DNA of 64,000 nucleotides from Rapana venosa (Eukaryota > Mollusca > Gastropoda > Neogastropoda > Muricidae), in contig CM054140.1 in assembly GCA_028751875.1 (NCBI GenBank), positions 14,482,271 to 14,546,270 on the forward strand, read 5' to 3'. This document shows positions 52,441 through 63,790 of this stretch, in pieces; positions within the stretch are counted from its first letter, which is position 1, and each line of letters begins with the position of its first letter. Under the pieces are notes generated by a model, which was not told the DNA's origin, made no database searches, and saw only the letters and a program-made list of their open reading frames with translations. The translations under genes and the position numbers were made by a program.

Positions 52441-53990
52441 ACTTATGCCTTTGGTTCCCTTGGGGGCTTGGGCTGCAAAAAAACCCCCCCCCAACAAATC
52501 GTTTTGGGGGTCTTTTTCAGATGGGGCCTGTCATTCGGGGGCCTTCGTTTCTTCGTCAACACTTCTGCGCCCGGTCTGTTTTGGCTGACCAACTTTCCAC
52601 TTCCCTTGTGGATTCCAGTCAAGGGCCTGCCTGGTGACATTTGATGCAGGCTTGGGAGTGTATGGCCGATCCATCCCCACTTCCTTTGTTTAATGATGGA
52701 CTCGATTGGGGTTTGTCTGGTCCTGTCCCACAGTTGTTTGTTGGATATGACTTCCGGCCACCTGATGTTGAGGATGTACCTGAGGCATTTGTTGGTAAAA
52801 GACTGGAGTTTGTGGGTGTTGGTTTTTGTTACCTGCCAGGTTTCTGAGCCATAAAGTAGGACCGATTTGACTTTGGTGTTGTAGATCCGAATCTTGTTTT
52901 GAAATGAGAGGGATGTTGACCTCCAAATTGGCCAAGGGTGTTGAAGGCGTGACGGCTTTGTTGATTCAGCACTTGATGTCTTCATCTGTCCCCCCATCTT
53001 TACTGACAACACTGCCCAGGTAAATAAACTTGGTGACTTGCCTTGCTGGTTTCTTGCTGCATGCGCACTGGGTCATGTGTTTTGTTGTTCCTGACCCATG
53101 ACCTCCATCTTGCCGATGTTGATTTGGAGGCCAGTCTTTTCAGCTTCTTCAGCAACACGACTAACTTCTCTTGTGCGTCTTGTTGCCTGTGGGAGAGAAG
53201 GCTGATGTCATCTGCGAAGTCCAGGTCTTCCAGCTGCTTCATGAGGGTCCACTGTATGCCGGTTCTCCTGCCTGCTGTGGCTTGCCACATTATCCAGTCA
53301 ACCACCAACAGGAAGATGGTTGGCACAACAGACAGCCCTGACGAACACCGGTCTGTACGGAGAAGGGTTCCGTCAGTTTTCCCTTCATGGATGACTTGAC
53401 AGGTGGCATCTTCATATAGCTGCTGGATGATGGTGATGAACTTGGTGGAAAGCCATAGTGATGCATCAGTTTCCAAATGACATCTCTGTCGATGCTGTCA
53501 AATGCCTTCTGGAAGTCGACAAAGACTGAATATAGGGGGTCTTCCACTCCAGGGACTGCTCAATGATGATGCGCATTGTGTGATGTTGATCTGTGCATGA
53601 TCTGTCTTGCCTAAAGCCTGCCTGTTCCATCCCAAAGTGTCTTGTCCAGTGCTGTCTTCAGTCTGTCTAGCATGATCCTTGTCAGCACTTTTCCCTGGGA
53701 TGGATAGTAGCATGATTCCTCTCCAGTTTGTTGCAGGAGACAGGTCCCCTTTCTTTGGCAGCTTTACGAGATGGCCTTTCTTCCAGTCTTCTGGTACACT
53801 CTCTTGCTCCCAAGATTTTGTGTAGGAGTGGGTATAACATCTCAGTGGAAGTTTGGATGTTATGCCTTCAGTGCTTCAGGTGGTATACCGTCTGGGCCTG
53901 CTGCTTTTGCCTGATTTGAGTGACTTGATGCTTTGGTGATCTCATTCTTGGTAGGGGGCCGGTGTTGATGCCAAGGATTTCAGTAGGTGG
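52440..53990 (-). pseudogene. RTE-like LINE reverse transcriptase, second family, frameshifted
   Basis: On the minus strand from about 53990: a linker with AAGPDGIPPEAL, LPKKGDLSPATNWRG, then VDFQKAFDSIDRDVIWKLM, TGVRQGCLL, LDFADDISLLSHRQQD (catalytic FADD), a K..V/YLG region near 53030, VLLYGSETW, NIRWPEVISN and KWGWIGHTL near 52530. At least four frame changes are needed. A fragment of the same family (+ strand) is at 59940-60160. Confidence 0.85.
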
Positions 53991-54055
53991 GGGATGTCTG
54001 GTGCACGGGTGGTGTAGGTCTGTTGAGCGTTTCTTTGAAGTGTTTTCTTTGAATT

Positions 54056-55075
54056 TTTTTCAAAACAATAACAAGCTTCTTTTACCTCGACTTGCCAAAT
54101 CTTTACAATGTCAGTTGTAATAACTAAGCTTTGTAGAAAAACAGATTCCTAGATATTTATATACATTAAATCACAGCCATGACTTTTCCATTGTACAGCC
54201 ATAGTTCGTGAGCAGCTAAATAACCACCTTTTCTGAATACAACTATATTACTCTTATTCAGATTAACCTTAAGATCAAGTGCTGTTGCAGCACTGCTTAA
54301 GCTATTCAGCTGCTGCTGTAAGCCTACACAGTTTCAGATAGCAGGATGACATCATCAGCAAGCAGAAGAATAAACAAGTCTGTGAAATCTGGGGAAAGTA
54401 GCACCATGTTTACCTTTTATTAATGACTTCTATGCTAACTCATTAATGAAAACAGAAAACAAAGAGGGCTACATACATCACTCTGTTTGACTCCAGTGGT
54501 GCAGTATATTATGTCTGTCAGCTTAGATCCACATCTCATTCTGCTTTTGACATTCTGATACATAGCTCTCAAACAACGTAATAATTTACCCTTCACACCA
54601 TTTTTCAGGAGAATAGGCCATAACAAGTTTCTATTAACAGGATCAAATGCCTTTTCAAAGTCAATAAATGCTACACAGGGCTTACCATTATGAGCAAACT
54701 GTTTCTGGATAAATGAAAGTAGAGTAAACATATGATCTATAGTGGAATACCCTCTCTTAAAACCAGCTTGGTGTTCACCTGTAATGTTGTTTTTCTTAAC
54801 CCATTCCTGTAACCTATTATTAATGATGGTACTGTACAGCTTACTACTTATATCCACAAAGAGGAGATTCCCCTGTAGTTATTAGGGTTGTCAACATCAC
54901 CTTTTTTGTGTAATGTTAGAATGATAGATTCAGTCCAGTTATCTGGAAAAAGACCATTATCAAATGTTTTGTTTAATAATTTTAGCAGAAAAAGGACAAC
55001 ATTTTCACCACCATTTTTTAGTAATTCTCCAATGATTTGATCAGGACCACATACACAAAAGATAACTATAACTTT
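54056..55075 (-). pseudogene. LINE reverse transcriptase N-terminal half (family Lz), copy 1
   Basis: Minus strand: DQIIGELLKNGGENV, NWTESIILTLHKKGDVDNPN, NYRGIS at 55040-54850; after a frameshift, FIDFEKAFDPVNRNLLWPIL and TTGVKQSDVCSPL to 54435; after another, LFILLLADDVILLSET (catalytic ADD), NLNKSNIVVF and YLGICFSTKLS down to about 54056. The last part corresponds to the start of the + strand fragment at 60538 (YVYLGFTFTT), so the two are overlapping copies of one family. 'Lz' is only a label. Confidence 0.85.
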
Positions 55076-55079
55076 AAGC

Positions 55080-55121
55080 AAAACAATAACAGGAGAGAGA
55101 GAGAGAGAGAGAGAGAGAGGA

Positions 55122-55155
<34 letters not shown>

Positions 55156-55260
55156 CAATGACAATGACAAAGACAAATTCTTTTATTTCGAGATAATGAA
55201 ATAAGCACGTCATGAGCTTTTTTACATCCAGTCCCCCCCCGTAGGATATATCTCAATAAT
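55080..55260 (-). mobile_element. 3' end of a retroelement: stem-loop plus (TCATTG)n(CT)n tail
   Basis: Read on the minus strand: 'ggactggatgtaaaaaagct', 'catgacgtgcttatttcatt', 'atctcgaaataaaagaattt', then 'gtcattgtcattgtctctct' and about 65 bp of CT. The stem-loop is a variant of that in SINE family A. The element body is absent or unrecognised to the right. Confidence 0.7.
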
Positions 55261-55739
55261 AACCCAACACTATACAGTCTCACATAAGAAACATGGGGAA
55301 ATAACCCTTTACAAAAGCAGCCCCCCCCCCCCCCAACAACCCCTCCCCACCCCGAAGCAAACCTAAAATAAAAGAAAACCCTAAAAACACCCCCCACCCA
55401 CCCCCACCCACCACCCAAAAAAAACAACCATACCCACAACCAAACCAAACAAACAAAGGAAAAGAAAAACCAAACAACAAAAGAAAAAAAAAGAGAAAAG
55501 AAACAACAACAACAACAACAAAACAAGAAGAATAACCACCAAACTTAAATAAGTCATAAAGATAAACAACTACACATGTCAAATGGTTCATATACTTGTT
55601 ACACATAACAATCAGATATTGAAATAGGGCCAATCGTTAAGACTTAAGTAACAGAGGAACAATGTCCAGTCAGTATTGAAAATATAAAATATGAATCCTT
55701 CATCAGGATACACACCATAACTATAAGCAAAACGCTAAA

Positions 55740-55794
<55 letters not shown>

Positions 55795-56805
55795 AGAGAG
55801 AGCGAGACAGAGACAGAGACAGAGACAGAGAGTGTGTGTGTGTATTCAAAGCTAATATCCAATTTATAATTTCCAAAACAGTACAACCATCACCATCAAC
55901 ACTCATTTTTGAAATTATACTCGTTTCAAATTAATGTCATGATAAGAAATAAACTCAATACCCATATATTTCACACAATAGAAACAAAACAAAAGAAGAA
56001 ACTAAACCTATACAGTCCATTGAGGGAGAGAATGTGAGTGAGTGAGTGAGAGTGTTGTGAGTGTGTGTGAGTGTGTGAGTGTGTGTTGGTGTGTGTGTGT
56101 GTGTGTGAGGGGATCATATACTAAATATATAATACTCCCGAGCACACGATTACCAACACCAACACTTTAAAATTATACCATTACAAAAGGAATGTCATGA
56201 TAATAAAAATAAGTGCAATACCCATACACTCACATAATAAAAGAGGTGGGGGGGGGGGGGGGGGAACCCCAATAAAATGTCATAAAAGAAACATCTAAAC
56301 ATTGTAAGTAATAGAGACAAATTCTTTTTTTTTCGCTCCAGGATAATAATAAGTAACAGGTGCTTTTACATCCAGCCAGTCCCCGCCCGTAGGGTCACAT
56401 AATTAATAATGAACTCAGTACTCATACTTTCAAACAGTAGAAGCCAAAAGGAAAAGACTTTTAAAAAAAGAAAAAAGAGAGAAAAAGAAAACAAACAAAC
56501 AACCCCAGACAAACAAGAAACAAAATAAAACCCCAGAACAACCCCCCCCCCCCCTAAAAAAAAAAAAAAAAAAAAAGAACCATCCCCGACCAAACAAACA
56601 AATAGAAAAACAAGAAACAACAACAACAAAACAAACACATGAGGACAAAAAAAAAACCACAAACAACCCCAACCACCGTCCACCCCCCCCCCCCTCCCCC
56701 CCACACAAGCCACAACACCAAAACAAAAAACAAACGAGACAAAAAACCCAAACAAATCAACAAACAACAAAACAACCAACTACAGCCAATAACAACAGCA
56801 ATAAC

Positions 56806-56872
<67 letters not shown>

Positions 56873-56937
56873 TAAGCCAAACTTATAGATAATAAAATTG
56901 AACACCTTCATATTGCAGAATAGTACACATAGTTGTT

Positions 56938-56974
<37 letters not shown>

Positions 56975-57042
56975 GAGAGAGAGAGAGAGTGAGTGTGTGT
57001 GTGTTTTCAGAGACAATACTAAATATATAATTCTCAAAACAT

Positions 57043-57086
<44 letters not shown>

Positions 57087-57130
57087 AGCGAGAGAGGGTA
57101 ATTATAATAAGCTTTCAAACCCATTCACAA
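55260..57130. repeat. GA/AC/poly-C-rich simple repeats
   Basis: (GA)n at 55741-55803, 56808-56874, 56938-56991 and 57046-57088; (GT/GA)n at 56035-56110; poly-C or poly-G runs at 55321-55334, 56246-56264 and 56541-56553. An element 3' end ('aggtgcttttacatccag') is at 56359-56376. The GA runs at 56938 and 57046 each directly precede a short AT-rich unique piece, so this may be several nested element tails. No coding region is supported. Confidence 0.7.
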
Positions 57131-57954
57131 GGGGACAACTGGGAAGAGACTGGACACAACAGAAAAATACAAACAGATTTTTTTTTTTAAAACAAACAGA
57201 TAATTATATAACTAAGAAGAAAGACAATTCCTCAGCCAGATAATCAACATGGTCATGGATTCCCACTTAACACTGAAACAAACACAGGTATATGTGCTAT
57301 GATTATACTGTATTTTCAGCAGAGTACAAGCAATAAATGAAATTTATTCTTTTAAAAGCTTTACAAAGCCATTCATCTGCCGTCCACGGATTCTTATACA
57401 TGCATCTTGTTTACAAAAATTACGTAATGCAAAACCACACCAAAAACCCAACTAAGACCCAAAAACCAGGCATAGAACCATGTCAGCCACAATTTTGGGA
57501 TGTAAGCTCACTTACAATACCAGCAAAAAAGGAAGGGCACTACCTTGTATCCTCAATCACAGGGCACACATACAACCTTATGTAAGTATTCTGCCTTAAA
57601 TCAACCTTTTTATTTCGATGATAACGGAAATAAAGGCCTACTCTACCAAATAGCAGAACAGGTTTTAATGTTGTGCAAGATGTTATTGTTGCGTTCTCAC
57701 AGGGGACCCTTGGTTTATAAACTCATTGCAGCTTCTGGGGGGCTTGCTGGTTTACCCTTGAGACAGAGAAGAGAGAGGAAGGGCCAACATAAATGACCCC
57801 AGAAAGAGTGCAAATGAGCAAGGGGGCTTCTAGGTAAGTGTTAACCTTTTTAAAATGTGGCCCAGGCTTTGATTAGGGATTACAATGATAACATCAAGTT
57901 TTGATTTAAATGAAAAGAAATGAGAAGAAAGGAAGAACATTTCTTTTCTACGAT

Positions 57955-57985
<31 letters not shown>

Positions 57986-58491
57986 ATGTTCCACCAAAAA
58001 AAAACAAAACCCAAAACAAAACAAATAAAAACCCAAACAACAACAAACAGACAAAGAGAAGAACAATGTATGAATTGAATATAAATATTAGACTAAAACA
58101 AGTCAGTATTATGTGACAGACGCTCCCAGGGAAAGAAGTAATGTCCCACAATAGACGCTAAAACATAATCTTTGTGTAAATGTTCACAATTCAGACAAAA
58201 CACACAGCAATACCAGGGAGTTGACAGTTATATTTAGCTGTGAATAGAATAATCAAGGACTGTAGTGGATAGTCAAAATTAGGTGTAAATCCATTTAATA
58301 AAATAATTCATTGACCACTACAAACATAGCAAAAAACAAAAGTGCTTGAACATGATTGTCAGCTATTGCTGACTTTACGCTACAGATAGTAAAACAACAC
58401 ACTCACGTTTCCACGCTCGAAAGCAACACGCACGCACGCACGCACAACACACACACACACACACAACCACTAATATATATATAAATATATA

Positions 58492-58529
<38 letters not shown>

Positions 58530-58930
58530 ATATATATAAATATATATTATACCATACATATACGTATATCCACTGGGACTGTATACACATAGGCATTCTT
58601 CCATTCACACACACTCACACACACACACAAAACACTGACAGGTGTAGTTCCCTTCAGAAGTTTTCAGCACTCAGCAGTGACACTGAGATTTCTCTTTATT
58701 TGAAACAAATTCTACAGTTGGAAGTTAGCCTGTACATAAGTGTTGAGCACAACAAACAAAAGCCTTCTAAGCCTCAAAGCACGATTATCTTTTCTTTCAG
58801 TAGGCCTGTCTATGTTCGCCTAGTTTCCGGTATTCCGACTATCCTGTAAGCTGTGAGGGAACCCTGGGACATCTCATGGAGACCCTACAGTGAGAAGATA
58901 CTCAGTAAAACTACATAAGGTAAGTTTTTG
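57130..58930. other. Intergenic or intronic DNA, partial SINE, AT microsatellite
   Basis: A diverged SINE family A fragment is at 57608-57725 ('aaaggcctactctacca', 'gcaagatgttattgttgcgt'). A GA tract is at 57955-57985. (CA)n is at 58447-58463 and (TA)n at 58473-58550. The rest is AT-rich without a recognised exon. Confidence 0.5.
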
Positions 58931-59369
58931 ATTCGTGGTTATGTTCATTACTATGCTTTCCTGACTTTGTATTAGAAATTATATCAAATTTCTTATTGCT
59001 TGGATACTTCACAACCAAGTAGCACTATCAAATAATCCGGCTATGGTTGGTTTCTGTAACTTTAAGGTACTGCAATGATTCAGGTACGTTGAGATCCAGG
59101 CACAATATATCCTTTTGGTTTTAAGTGTTATGGGTGCGCGGGAGAAATAAACATTGGTCTGTTGGCAAGGTTGAAGGGATGCCGGTAGATTGAATAGGTC
59201 ACTCAAGCAACAAATTTTCAATTTTAGAAGTTATAATACAGGAAGACATGAGAATCTTCTGCCTTTAGATTTTACTAACATTTTTAGGTAGGCCTATCTT
59301 TTGTCTGACCTAGTATGTCTTTCAGACATAAGCAATCTTTCCCTTTTGGCTGAATTATGCCCATTTGTT

Positions 59370-59890
59370 GTTGTGGTGGCGCATTCCCCAGCTTTACACC
59401 CTGGGGGTCACCCAGAACGTGCACTCTGACCCACTCATCCCACCTGGGAGTCGCTGTGAGATAGGAAGTACACCTGGGTGAGAAAGTTTGCATGTATGAC
59501 TCTTTTCAAGTACCTCGCCACAAAGGCAGCCATATCTGACTTCAGAGGAGTGCCCATTTCACTATCTCCAGGATCATTTTTTGAGACTTTGAGTTCAGAT
59601 CCATGGAGAAAATCTTAGGGTACGTGTATGTGTGTGGATCAATCTAAATTGATGGTGTACTTCATATATGAAACAGTATAGTTATTATTAATTTTATTTG
59701 CCAAACTCATGGGTTGGAGGCGCCCAAATAAGTGCTCTCTTTGTCTCCTCTGCAAACTAGTGCAAAGTTTACAGGTCCATTGCAACCCCTGGGCCTGACT
59801 TGTCAGGTGCTTAACAGCAGCGCAGTGTATTTTTGCTGATATGATAGACAACAATAGTACAACAATAGTTGCTGTCTGATCGTTTGATGT
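59370..59890. repeat. Dispersed repeats B and D
   Basis: 59370-59560 is a well-preserved repeat B copy ('cattccccagctttacaccc', 'tgggggtcacccagaa', 'ctctgacccactcatcccac', 'ttcaagtacctcgccacaaa'). 59790-59890 is repeat D in reverse ('ggcctgacttgtcaggtgct', 'aacaatagttgctgtctga'). Confidence 0.65.
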
Positions 59891-59939
59891 AGAAGATTTA
59901 GAAGTTACCACCCCCACCTGTTGGAATATTACATCACCT

Positions 59940-60160
59940 GATAAAGATGATTATGTGGTTATTGGCAGCAAGACGCACAAGAGAAGCTATGTCATGTTGC
60001 AGAAGCGGAAAAGACTTGGCCTCCAAATCAACATTGGGAAGACAGAGGTCATGATGGTGAACAACAAAGCACATGACCCAGTGCGACTTCACCAAGAAGC
60101 CATCAAGGAAGTGGACAAGTTTACTTACCTGGGAAGTGTCATCAGTAAAGGGGGGGGGGG
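59940..60160 (+). pseudogene. Fragment of the 52440-53990 LINE family, + orientation
   Basis: Reads KRLGLQINIGKTEVMMVNNK, then HDPVRLHQEAIKEVDKFTYL and GSVISKGGG, matching the post-catalytic region of the minus-strand pseudogene (near 53160-53000: VRMQQET, K...YLG). It breaks at a poly-G run at 60150-60165. Confidence 0.8.
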
Positions 60161-60486
60161 GGGGCACTGATATGTTTTTAAAAAAAACCCAAAACAATAC
60201 TTTTTCGTCAAGGGGCTGCTGATAAATAACAAAGACAGGAAGATTGGAATTTCCTGTAAGAATTGTTGAACAGGCAGGAGTCATATTCAGAAATGGAAAT
60301 TTGGCTCAAGGACCAGACTGTGCATTACCAGTGACTGACATTGCACATGTGCATGTATGCACACAGCAGTACAAGAACTTTCCCGTAACCTTATTACCTT
60401 ACACATGCGTACACTCAAGTACATGCAGGCACTGATACACAATATTTCTCATTCTGAGACCAGCTCATCATTCTTTTGAAATACAG

Positions 60487-60487
60487 A

Positions 60488-60539
<52 letters not shown>

Positions 60540-61500
60540 GTGAGAAGTGGTTTGTTGACGGTGTTCCTGTAGAAGTGGTGAACAAATATGTGTATCTAGG
60601 CTTCACCTTTACAACCACCATGAGTTTGAATGAAAATGCCAAACACCTTGCAAAAAAGGGCAAAAGAGCGCTATTTGATATTGTCAGAATATATAACCAA
60701 TATAATAATATGTCTAGGAAAACATTTTTCAAAATATTTGACACTAAAATTCAACCAATTCTTCTGTATTCTTCTGAAGTGTGGGGCATTTTATCTGAAA
60801 ATCATCTGGTTGAGTCAGTTACATTTATTCGCTTGCAAGAGATTTTTAAATGTTTCCAGCCGCACTCCAAATAAAATGATATATGGTGACCTCGGGAGGT
60901 ATCCTTTACAAATCAACTGTCGCATGCGTGCTGTTAAATATTGGCTTCGTATACTTAAAATGGATTATACTCGACTTCCAAAACAAGCTTATCAAATGCT
61001 GATGAGCTTAGACGAATCTGGTAAATAAACTGGGTTTCTAAGCTTAAACATATGTTACAAAGTGTTGGGTTTGGGTATGTTTGGATAAATCAAAGAGTTG
61101 ATAACGAGAGGCATTTCTTGCTATCATTTAAGCAGAAACTCTTGGACGTGTACATGCAAGAATGGATGACAAGTGTTTGTAACAGTGACAGATTTAATCT
61201 TTACGCGTGTTTCAAGTCTTCCCTTATCCCAGAAACTTATTTAGGTTGTGTGCAGCAAAAGTGTTTTTTAGAGACATTCTCATTCGAGTACGGCTTGGAA
61301 TCAGTGACCTCCGAATCCATAAGAATCGTTATGTGTGTGCAGATAATATAAACAATGAATGTCCATTTTGTCCAGGGTCAGAAGAAAATGAACTTCATAT
61401 GTGTTTTCAGTGTGACACATACTCTACTTTAAGACCAAACATGCTAAAGGAGATTCCCATTACATTTTCAGGAAAGCAAAGTATGTGAGTCTTATGGCCA
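60487..61500 (+). pseudogene. LINE reverse transcriptase C-terminal half (family Lz), copy 2
   Basis: Starts abruptly after a (CT)n tract (60490-60537): WFVDGVPVEVVNKYVYLGF, KKGKRALFDIVRIYNQYNN, TKIQPILLYSSEVWG in one frame to about 60830. Continues in a second frame (IYGDLGRYPLQINCRMRAVK, YWLRILKMDYTRLPKQAYQM) to 61020, a third (FLLSFKQKLLDVYMQEWM), then NECPFCPGSEENELHMCFQC to 61497. The last is a C-C-H-C-type zinc motif typical of such LINE C-termini. At least three frameshifts or stops. Confidence 0.85.
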
Positions 61501-61679
61501 CCCAGAATGTGTCAATAATCCGACAATTAGCATGGTTTTTTGTACAAAGCCTTCAAACTCAGAGACAGTAAACTCAGTCTCCAGTATACATAGAATTTTG
61601 CAAATCTTGATGTCATTTATTCATATGTGGTTTCTTTCACTCTTCATTGGTGTCACTTTTCTTGATATATGCATTCATG

Positions 61680-61756
61680 TGTCTGTAGACATTTATGTAC
61701 CCCATGAAAATGGGCAGAGGCCTAAATTCATTAAACATTGTCATTGTCATTGTCAT

Positions 61757-61814
<58 letters not shown>

Positions 61815-61820
61815 CTCTCA
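61680..61820 (+). mobile_element. 3' end of the Lz copy: stem-loop and (TCATTG)n(CT)n tail
   Basis: A short inverted repeat 'ccccatgaaaatgggc' (61702-61717), then 'aaattcattaaacattgtca', four TCATTG units, and a (CT)n tract to about 61819. The tail has the same order as the minus-strand one at 55080-55190, which supports it as the genuine 3' terminus. Confidence 0.7.
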
Positions 61821-61829
61821 TTTGTCTCT

Positions 61830-62520
61830 CTTGTTGTTTGTGTCTTTTTTGTCGACTCTCTCAAGATTTTTCATATTTTGTCTTTTTTCGAAATTGGAGA
61901 AGCACTGTGGGCATAAAGGAAACAACTGAGCACTTAGAAAAGGAAGTGTGTAATTCTATAATCTAGACACAGAGAAGGATTAAACTCAGCTAATCTTTGT
62001 TACAAAAATTCATGTAATTTGTATTCAAAAAAAGGTTTTGTAGTGTCATTTTCAGATGTAAAAATATATTTTAAAAAATCTTCAGCTTAGCCTCCTGACT
62101 CCCTGGACCCCACTAGGGGTCTAGGGGGCCCCCAGGCCCCCACCTCATGTTCAACCTTTCGAACTGTTCACCATTCTCACCTCTAGGCACGTGCTTTTTG
62201 GGAAGGAAAATGAAATCACTCAGAATGGTGGGAAGGGGGTTGAGAGGGGCTGGTTTCGAGAACTCATGTAGTGGCGCCAACATATTGACATCATTCATGA
62301 CGGGTATAACTGCACAATGCTGTTCACTGATGTGCCATTTCTCTGTGACTTACTCATTTGCTGACTTCTTCCTTATTAATTACTCGGGGAGTCATTGGAA
62401 CTCACTGAATCTTTTCGGCTGTCTGTTATAGGAGAATTGAACCTGGTGGAGTTCATCATGCACCAGGTATTCAGATGAATGATGGGTATGTCCATATCAT
62501 CAAATGGGATTGGATTCAAT
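61830..62520. other. Region without a supported gene
   Basis: AT-rich then GC-neutral sequence. A possible small exon at 62436-62470 (acceptor 'ctgtctgttatag', ELNLVEFIMHQ, donor 'gtattc') is too short and too weak to call. Confidence 0.4.
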
Positions 62521-62530
62521 ACCCATGTTA

Positions 62531-62830
62531 TGGGGACGGGATAGCTCAGTGGTCGGACACTCACTTTCCCCCAGCCAAGTTAAGCAGCGTCGAGCGTGGT
62601 TACCAGTTGGATGGGTGACCGTTTGCGCGCCTTGGCTTCAGTACAGTTCCCCCAGTTCACCCAGCTGTAAATGGGTACCTGCCCTCTTTAGGGTCAGGGA
62701 AGGTAAAGCAGCGAGGGAGAGGAGATGGGCGCTGCCTTCAATATGCTGGCCCTAGAGAAGTGAGGTCTGACCTCTCGCTCCCCTACGACCTTATAGGTTA
62801 TGGGACTCCTTTACGTTTACTTTTTTTTTT
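62531..62830 (+). mobile_element. Full-length tRNA/5S rRNA chimeric SINE with 10-bp target-site duplication
   Basis: The left end is tRNA-like with an A-box ('tagctcagtgg', 62542-62552). It is followed directly by a 5S-rRNA-like segment at 62577-62621 ('aagttaagcagcgtcgagcg', 'ttggatgggtgaccg'), which resembles the 3' half of eukaryotic 5S rRNA including its internal control region. A body (to about 62800) and an oligo-T end (62820-62830) follow. ACCCATGTTA flanks it at 62521-62530 and 62831-62840. 5S-derived and chimeric SINEs are known in animals, including, to my memory, molluscs. Confidence 0.9.
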
Positions 62831-62849
62831 ACCCATGTTAACTTGGGAG

Positions 62850-63530
62850 AAAAAGTCCCCACAAACCGACGTCTCAGGAGAGACTTGAAACTGCACCTTC
62901 AGTTTCTGTCATTGTCCTTTCTCGAGTTCAAAACTCCAACCACAAGGCTAGCCTGCCCCCACCCCTTGCATTTTAACTTATTAACTTCTGACTTGTGGAT
63001 ACTTTCAAAGATAGATTGCTGAACATAATATGTGGATGGGTTTGAGGTAAATACTCTCACTGGAGATGTTTAGAATCTAATAAGAAATTCTGTAATGTAG
63101 CCAAAGCTTTTTTGTTTTAGTTAATTCATGTAAAATAATCCTATAAAATGGTAAAATAACATTTTTTAACCTAAAAGAAATTCTTTTGCTGTACAAGAAT
63201 TTTATTAACCTTTCTGAACATTTCAGATACAGACCTTGTTCAAGGCATCTGATTCTAGCCATCTGAAAAGATTTGGTGATAATACTGAAAACTAGTGAGA
63301 ATGACCTTAAGACAACTTAAGTACATTTTTTTTAGATGATTGGACGAGTCGACATAGGTAACTCTTCAGTGGACACTTGTGCTAATGTAAATGACGCTGC
63401 TTTTTGTTCCACAGGCTGATGACAGAGGAGTCACGGAACTTGTGATGATGCAAGGAGCAGAAAGGAGAGAGGACAAAAGATGGTGAGAGCTGCTTCATGA
63501 GAGACATTTGAGAGGTAGGTGGTTGCCAGC
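62850..63530. other. Region without a supported gene
   Basis: Mostly AT-rich. A possible terminal exon after the acceptor 'tttgttccacag' at 63415 (ADDRGVTELVMMQGAERRED, stop near 63485) is open in one frame, but has no recognisable similarity to the end of DUF389 proteins and is not called. Confidence 0.4.
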
Positions 63531-63534
63531 TGTT

Positions 63535-63790
63535 TATTTATTTATTTATTCTTTTATATCAAGGATAATGGAATAAGCACTCATGTGCTTTTTTACATCC
63601 AGTCCCCATGTGTATGCAGTTTTGTAAAGTTTGTCATCTGTTTCCACCGGCACACAATGGCCTACTCTTCTAAAAAGCGGAACAGGATTTAATGTGTGCG
63701 CAAGATGTTCTGCATGCGTTCGAACACGGGGCCTCGGTTTATAGTCTCATCCGAAGGACTTTGACATTCAGTTCATTGTTTGACACAATG
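63535..63790 (-). mobile_element. tRNA-derived SINE, family A, - orientation
   Basis: (TTTA)n-like tail at 63533-63552, the stem-loop 'ataagcactcatgtgctttt' (63573-63592), the body ('acacaatggcctactcttct', 'gtgcgcaagatgttct', 'agtctcatccgaaggact') to about 63770. The tRNA-like head is missing. Very similar to the copy at 8505-8845, suggesting recent activity of this family. Confidence 0.85.

Noticed and set aside
62532..62621. Possible functional tRNA or 5S rRNA gene
   Set aside because: The tRNA-like part cannot form a full cloverleaf by eye and the 5S-like part covers only the 3' half; the flanking duplication and second copy show it is a SINE.
62436..63485. Two possible 3' exons of the DUF389 gene (62436-62470 and 63415-63485)
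   Set aside because: Splice signals are plausible, but the peptides are short, 18 kb from the last sure exon, across a gap and several LINEs, and show no recognisable family similarity.
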